This document shows, piece after piece, positions 60,368-64,000 of a DNA stretch of 64,000 nucleotides. The position numbers and the translations under genes were made by a program. The notes beneath the pieces are model-generated. The model searched no databases. It had not been told where the DNA came from and worked only from the letters and a program-made list of their open reading frames with translations. Source of the stretch: Arthrinium phaeospermum (taxonomy: Eukaryota > Ascomycota > Sordariomycetes > Amphisphaeriales > Apiosporaceae); NCBI GenBank assembly GCA_006503535.1, contig QYRS01000010.1, positions 372,001 to 436,000 on the forward strand. Reading direction: 5' to 3'. The first letter of the stretch is position 1. Every line of letters begins with the position of its first letter.

Positions 60368-61533
60368 TCATCGGGACCAAGCGGGCAGCTCGGCCTGCCG
60401 AGGCGGGACGTCCATCTCGTGCCGCCCATGCACCACAGGATAAGGGCGGCCTGGCGATGGTTTCGTCGACGTCACCCCTGCGAACGGGCCAATGCCCACA
60501 GCCATCGGCTTTTTTGTCTCGCTGTCCATCTTTTTGGGGGCAGGCTCCTCAGGAGCATGTTCGGCCGCCCTCGTAGTCCTTTTTGTGTCGTCTTCATGCT
60601 GCATCCGTTTCCTGCGCCGCCAGAACATCCAGAAGACGGCCGCGGCTATGGCGAGAACCACGGCCATCCCGATGCCTACGCCTATGCCGATCCCGGTAGT
60701 GACCCCCGAGGACATGCCACTACCAGACGACGAGGGGTCACTGCTGGATGAGGGGTCACTGGTTGGTGAGGGGGCACCGGTGGTTGGACGTTTGTCTCTG
60801 TCACAGTCGGAATTCCCATGATTGCCTAGAGCCTCCCATTTAGCAACCGGTTCAACACATGTGATGTTTTACAAAAGTAATAATATGTTGATATGACGAG
60901 ACATACCGGGGGTTCATACACGACGGCAAGTGCATGGAGGTGTTGTGAGGGTCCGTAAGTCATGGATGTAGTCGACACTATGGTTCGCCCACGCATGTCG
61001 ACTATGGTGACCAGCTTCGTGTTTTTCTCGCCGTGCGTTTTCCTGCATCTCACGATTTCATCGAGGGTCCCGAACGGCGTTACGTCATTGCAGGTGAACG
61101 CATGGACTCTGCATATTTGCCTTAAAATTAGTCCAGAGAGGCCTCAGGACGGCGGTGGAAAGGAAGGCGAGACGATTGAATAAGGGCATGGTGGTAGGGG
61201 CAACTTACGTCGGACAGCAGGTCACTACCCCATTCCCGGTATCCCCACATGGGGGCGTGTAATTCGGAGGGCACGCCGTGCCCGCGTAAGTCTCAGTGGG
61301 CTCCCAGCCCGAGGGGAGGCAGCTGACGGATTGCGCGGGGCCACCGATTACCGCCAGATTCGCTGGTGCGCTGGTATATGCTCATACCCACCAGTCAGAG
61401 TCATTCATACACTGTCGGTTTGACGGAGGCACCCAGTTGTTCAGCGTCAATGTCGGTGTTGCGATGATAGTGGTGATGGCGCCGGACGAGGCCATCATGG
61501 GTCTCGCCGCTCGATCTTCCACGGCGAGAGTTT
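60368..61533 (-). pseudogene. Cell-surface type I membrane protein, one nonsense codon
   Basis: Three exons can be traced: 61209-61533, 60907-61108 and 60368-60825, with introns of 100 and 81 bp (GTAAGT/GTATGT donors). The acceptor before 61533 (CTAACTTGCAG) shows at least one more upstream exon, which I cannot place. Exon 1 reads LNNWVPPSNRQCMND, then DWWV-stop-AYT, SCLPSGWEPTETYAGTACPP and CCPT, a Cys-patterned extracellular region common in fungal secreted proteins. The TGA at 61382-61384 stands where Trp is usual. Exon 2 reads VHAFTCNDVTPFGTL and HALAVVYEPP. Exon 3 has a Pro/Ser/Thr linker, a membrane segment (about 60,620-60,690) and a basic RRRKRM stop-transfer. The splice into exon 3 leaves the frame off by one, so a small indel is likely too. 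Confidence 0.65.
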
Positions 61534-61996
61534 CTGCAAGTTAGGATGAGTTGGTAGTGTGTATGAGGAACAGAGTATGTAGAGTGTTGAGAAAAGATCA
61601 ATTCCAGGGTTTGCTCATAATAATGGGTAAATGACGGGAAATGTGTAAGTATATTAGGAGGCGTAAGCATGTAAGCACTGCCGATGTGCCAAGTGCATTG
61701 CCGCTCCAGCAATATTTTCAGCAATATGTTGTGCTGATTACGTTGGCTCGAACAGTTCTCCCAAAGATAAGTATATTGCCCACCAGGCAGCCCCCAACAA
61801 GCCAGGAAAGGAAAGCAAGTCCGATTACTACCCCACCCCCAGATGATTCAAAAGAACAGTCGACTCATCGTAGCACTCCTTGTCAGACTTTCGCCTGTTA
61901 TTAAGTCCCGAACCGCCCCTGCTTCTATCAACGTTTCACAGACTGTTAGTACTACCCGAGATGCAAAGAGTGTATGCCATAGCCCAAGTTGGCTGC

Positions 61997-61997
<1 letters not shown>
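61534..61997. other. Upstream side of the surface-protein relic
   Basis: No supported gene. The missing first exon of the surface-protein relic should lie here. Open frames on both strands are short and motif-free. Confidence 0.4.

Positions 61998-62029
<32 letters not shown>
61998..62029. repeat. 32-base A-run
   Basis: An uninterrupted run of 32 A on the plus strand. It could be the tail of a plus-strand retroposed sequence or a simple repeat. It is on the wrong strand to be the tail of the adjacent minus-strand glycosidase relic. Confidence 0.9.
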
Positions 62030-62033
<4 letters not shown>

Positions 62034-62254
62034 GACACACGTACCAAGTCGTAGCCCGCCTTTACCCAGTGTTCTTTTGACGAAGGCAGCAGGCTGATAA
62101 ACGTATGCACAAAAGGCATGGTCGCATGCGGGACCTCGTCGCTGGTTGGAACGACACCATTGCGACAACACCAGCCGAGCAGGAACACGATGTCCATGGC
62201 GTGGGCCCGCTTCACCTCCTCGGTGTGCTGGTCCTGGACGGACGCGCACCTCGA

Positions 62255-62809
62255 GTTCAGGAGCAGAAAGTCGAAGGTACAGTTCTTGTTGCCGCCATCG
62301 ACGCCGAGGGCCTTGGCGCATTCCTGGGCGAAGTTCTTGGTCCATTTCACGCCGCGATCGCTCCTTGTGACGGCGGGCATACCAAGCTTGACGCCGCGCT
62401 TGGCGAGGGGCTCCATGTTCTTGACCCAGATCTGGACGGCCGACTCCGGGTCGAGGTTGCTCCCGCCGCTGATGGCTCCGTCGGGCTCGTTGAGGCCCAG
62501 CACGTGGGAGATGTTGCGGCCGCCATCAATCTGCTACGTGACCGAGTCGAGGAACTTTGTGTCGGCCGTCTTGCCCCACATCATGGGCACGAATTCGAAC
62601 TTGTCCTGCGTGGTGTCGGCGTACGAGGGCGAGGGGTTCGGCTGGTAGTTGTAGTACCACGACAGATCGGTGCCAGGCTTGATCCAGATCTGGCTGTCCT
62701 GGGGCCACTTCTCGTTGGGGACGAAGACGAGACCGCGCTTGTTAGACGCGGCGGTCGTGGCTATCGAAGAGCCCAGGGCCAGGGCGGTAAACTGTGCCGG
62801 TTACCACAT
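62255..62809 (-). pseudogene. Secreted GH128-type glycosidase (alkali-sensitive-linkage protein-like), truncated
   Basis: From an ATG at 62807-62809 the minus strand reads MW-stop-PAQFTALALGSSIATTA, a signal peptide with TAA at 62801-62803 (CAA to TAA). The mature part then reads SNKRGLVFVPNEKWPQDSQI, LSWYYNYQPNPS, FVPMMWGK, a TAG at 62534-62536, and HVLGLNEPDGAISGGSN. The NEPD motif carries the general acid/base Glu of the glycosyl-hydrolase catalytic-core (GH128) family, beta-1,3-glucan-active cell-wall enzymes. The frame continues VKLGMPAVT and CTFDFL, after which similarity ends at about 62,255; the part with the second catalytic Glu is missing. An open but unrelated-looking frame follows to the A-run. 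Two RIP-type stops plus the truncation make it non-functional. Confidence 0.75.
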
Positions 62810-64000
62810 CTTGTGGTAGAGCGAGAGAGAGGGGGATTATGCCGATGGTACTCTTTTGCACCGGTAGCTGGGTAGTCGTGGAAATGGAGGGGATCCCTGG
62901 TGCGGATCAACCAATTGCGGAGAGGGGGTTGGTCTCGTCGCGACTCTTGAACTGTTCGGCTTTCAACGAGTGGTATTGTGACGAATCACTAAACGAATAG
63001 GAGGGGATATAGGATCAATGTATTTCGAAATGAACGAGAGTATGAAATACGAGAGGCCGAGAAAGCCGAACAAGAAGAAAGAGGCGCGCCATGGTGTTTT
63101 GATGGTTGGTAGAGCGTCTGCACAACCTGCTCGTTCGTACTCGACCGATTGCATCTAGCCTCAAGCTTCAGGGCGCCCGCGGCCTAAGAAACCCAACCAG
63201 CTGAAGACTGGGGGCCACTTGGCTAGCAAGCCAGCTAGGCCGCCCATTAGTCAGGTACAGGCACAGGAGGCAGTCGGGTGCGGAAGCAGGAGGAGACGCT
63301 TTTGGACGCAAGGGTGCTAGGCATCACCTATCAGGCCTAGGGAGGTCGGCAAGTGCAAGATGGATGCTGTTGGTTGGGTCGCTCAGCTTTTTTTTTCTTA
63401 CTTGTCACTGCAGGCTACCCGCTAGCAGTTTGGCCCCAGAGAAATACGACCCGGATTAGCGCCACATCATTTCCACTCTCCGCTTGGTTCCACGGGTTAC
63501 TGCGTTAAAACCGTAGTGCACAGAGCACTCTTCGCAAGACAGGGAGAAGAGGACTGATTACCCAAGCGGCTAAGTACTTATGGCGGGTCTCCAGACAAAT
63601 GGGTGATCATCAGTCACAACAGTAGAAATGGGCATACTCCTATACCTAAGATAAACAACAACAAAAAAGAGACCAAGTAGGACACTGATGAGGTTGCGCA
63701 CGCCGCTGCGTTGAGGAAGAATCACACACTCTGGCCGCCGTTGACCACAAAAGCAGCGCACTGCACTTCTCATTGGGCCGATACCATGTCTGTTTCGTTC
63801 AGGCAGCTGCAGCCACCACCATGGATGCTTCTCAGCCGGGCGTAGTGTCTGCCCTGCAACTGCCTCGGCGACGTCGGAAAGACGTCGACCGACAATTAAG
63901 AGGGGCATAGCCATTCGACCTGCTTCCTACTGCGCAACGTCCCTTCCGGTAGATGATTTGCAGTCTACTATATCCATTTCGATAATTCGTCGAATAGATG
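62810..64000. other. Right end of window, no recognised gene
   Basis: A minus-strand frame at 63570-63914 (114 codons) contains one hydrophobic stretch (LISVLLGLFFVVVYL) and could be a small membrane protein, but there is no homologue I recognise and no splice support. The remainder is short frames and a T-run near 63,389. Confidence 0.4.

Noticed and set aside
61998..62029. A-run as the poly(A) tail of a processed glycosidase pseudogene
   Set aside because: The glycosidase is on the minus strand, where this run reads as T, so the polarity is wrong.

Overview
The window looks like nuclear DNA of a filamentous ascomycete (Pezizomycotina). Split genes have short introns of about 45-65 bp with GTAAGT/GTATGT-type donors, CTAAC/CTAAT branch sites and CAG/TAG acceptors. 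The families are typical of these fungi: Zn2Cys6 regulators, BTB, GH47, GH128, fungal-type peptidase A1 and AAA ATPase. Many genes carry nonsense codons of the TGG to TAG/TGA/TAA and CAA/CAG to TAA/TAG type, the signature expected of repeat-induced point mutation (RIP). It reads as an accessory, gene-poor compartment: few intact genes among many gene relics.

Layout. (1) About 1-19,200 is TA-rich and heavily degraded. What can be read is not transposon proteins but single host-type genes: two BTB-domain genes, a T5orf172/Mug113-type gene, a GH47 alpha-mannosidase and a membrane-anchored peptidase A1-like gene, all on broken frames, plus two coding-like stretches I cannot name. (2) About 19,260-33,250 holds an ankyrin array with one nonsense codon, a degraded gene ending in a duplicated ~57-residue module, an apparently intact split protein-kinase gene lying between two copies of a ~75-bp repeat, an intact split ubiquitin C-terminal hydrolase (UCH) gene, a five-exon ankyrin-ended gene broken by one stop, and an intact three-exon gene of unknown family. 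(3) About 34,900-43,100 holds a multi-pass membrane protein gene, a two-exon 84-residue protein, an intact five-exon Zn2Cys6 regulator and, just after it, the 3' end of an insulysin (M16) gene. (4) About 43,100-57,000 holds relics: an F-box fragment, a PIF1-type helicase, and GC-rich, frameshifted AAA ATPase, hexokinase and Zn2Cys6 genes. (5) About 57,000-64,000 holds a minisatellite, an AT-rich block, a surface glycoprotein pseudogene, a 32-base A-run and a GH128 pseudogene.

How the genes might work together. The only local grouping with a possible shared theme is kinase, UCH, ankyrin protein and the unknown 653-residue protein (23-33 kb). UCH and the ankyrin gene converge with 8 bp between their stop codons. 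Co-function is inference only. I found no complete transposase, reverse transcriptase, tyrosine recombinase, tRNA, rRNA or CRISPR array.

Coordinates of spliced genes were derived by hand. For the UCH, kinase, 711-codon ankyrin, 653-codon, Zn2Cys6 and 84-codon genes the exon sums are exact multiples of three.
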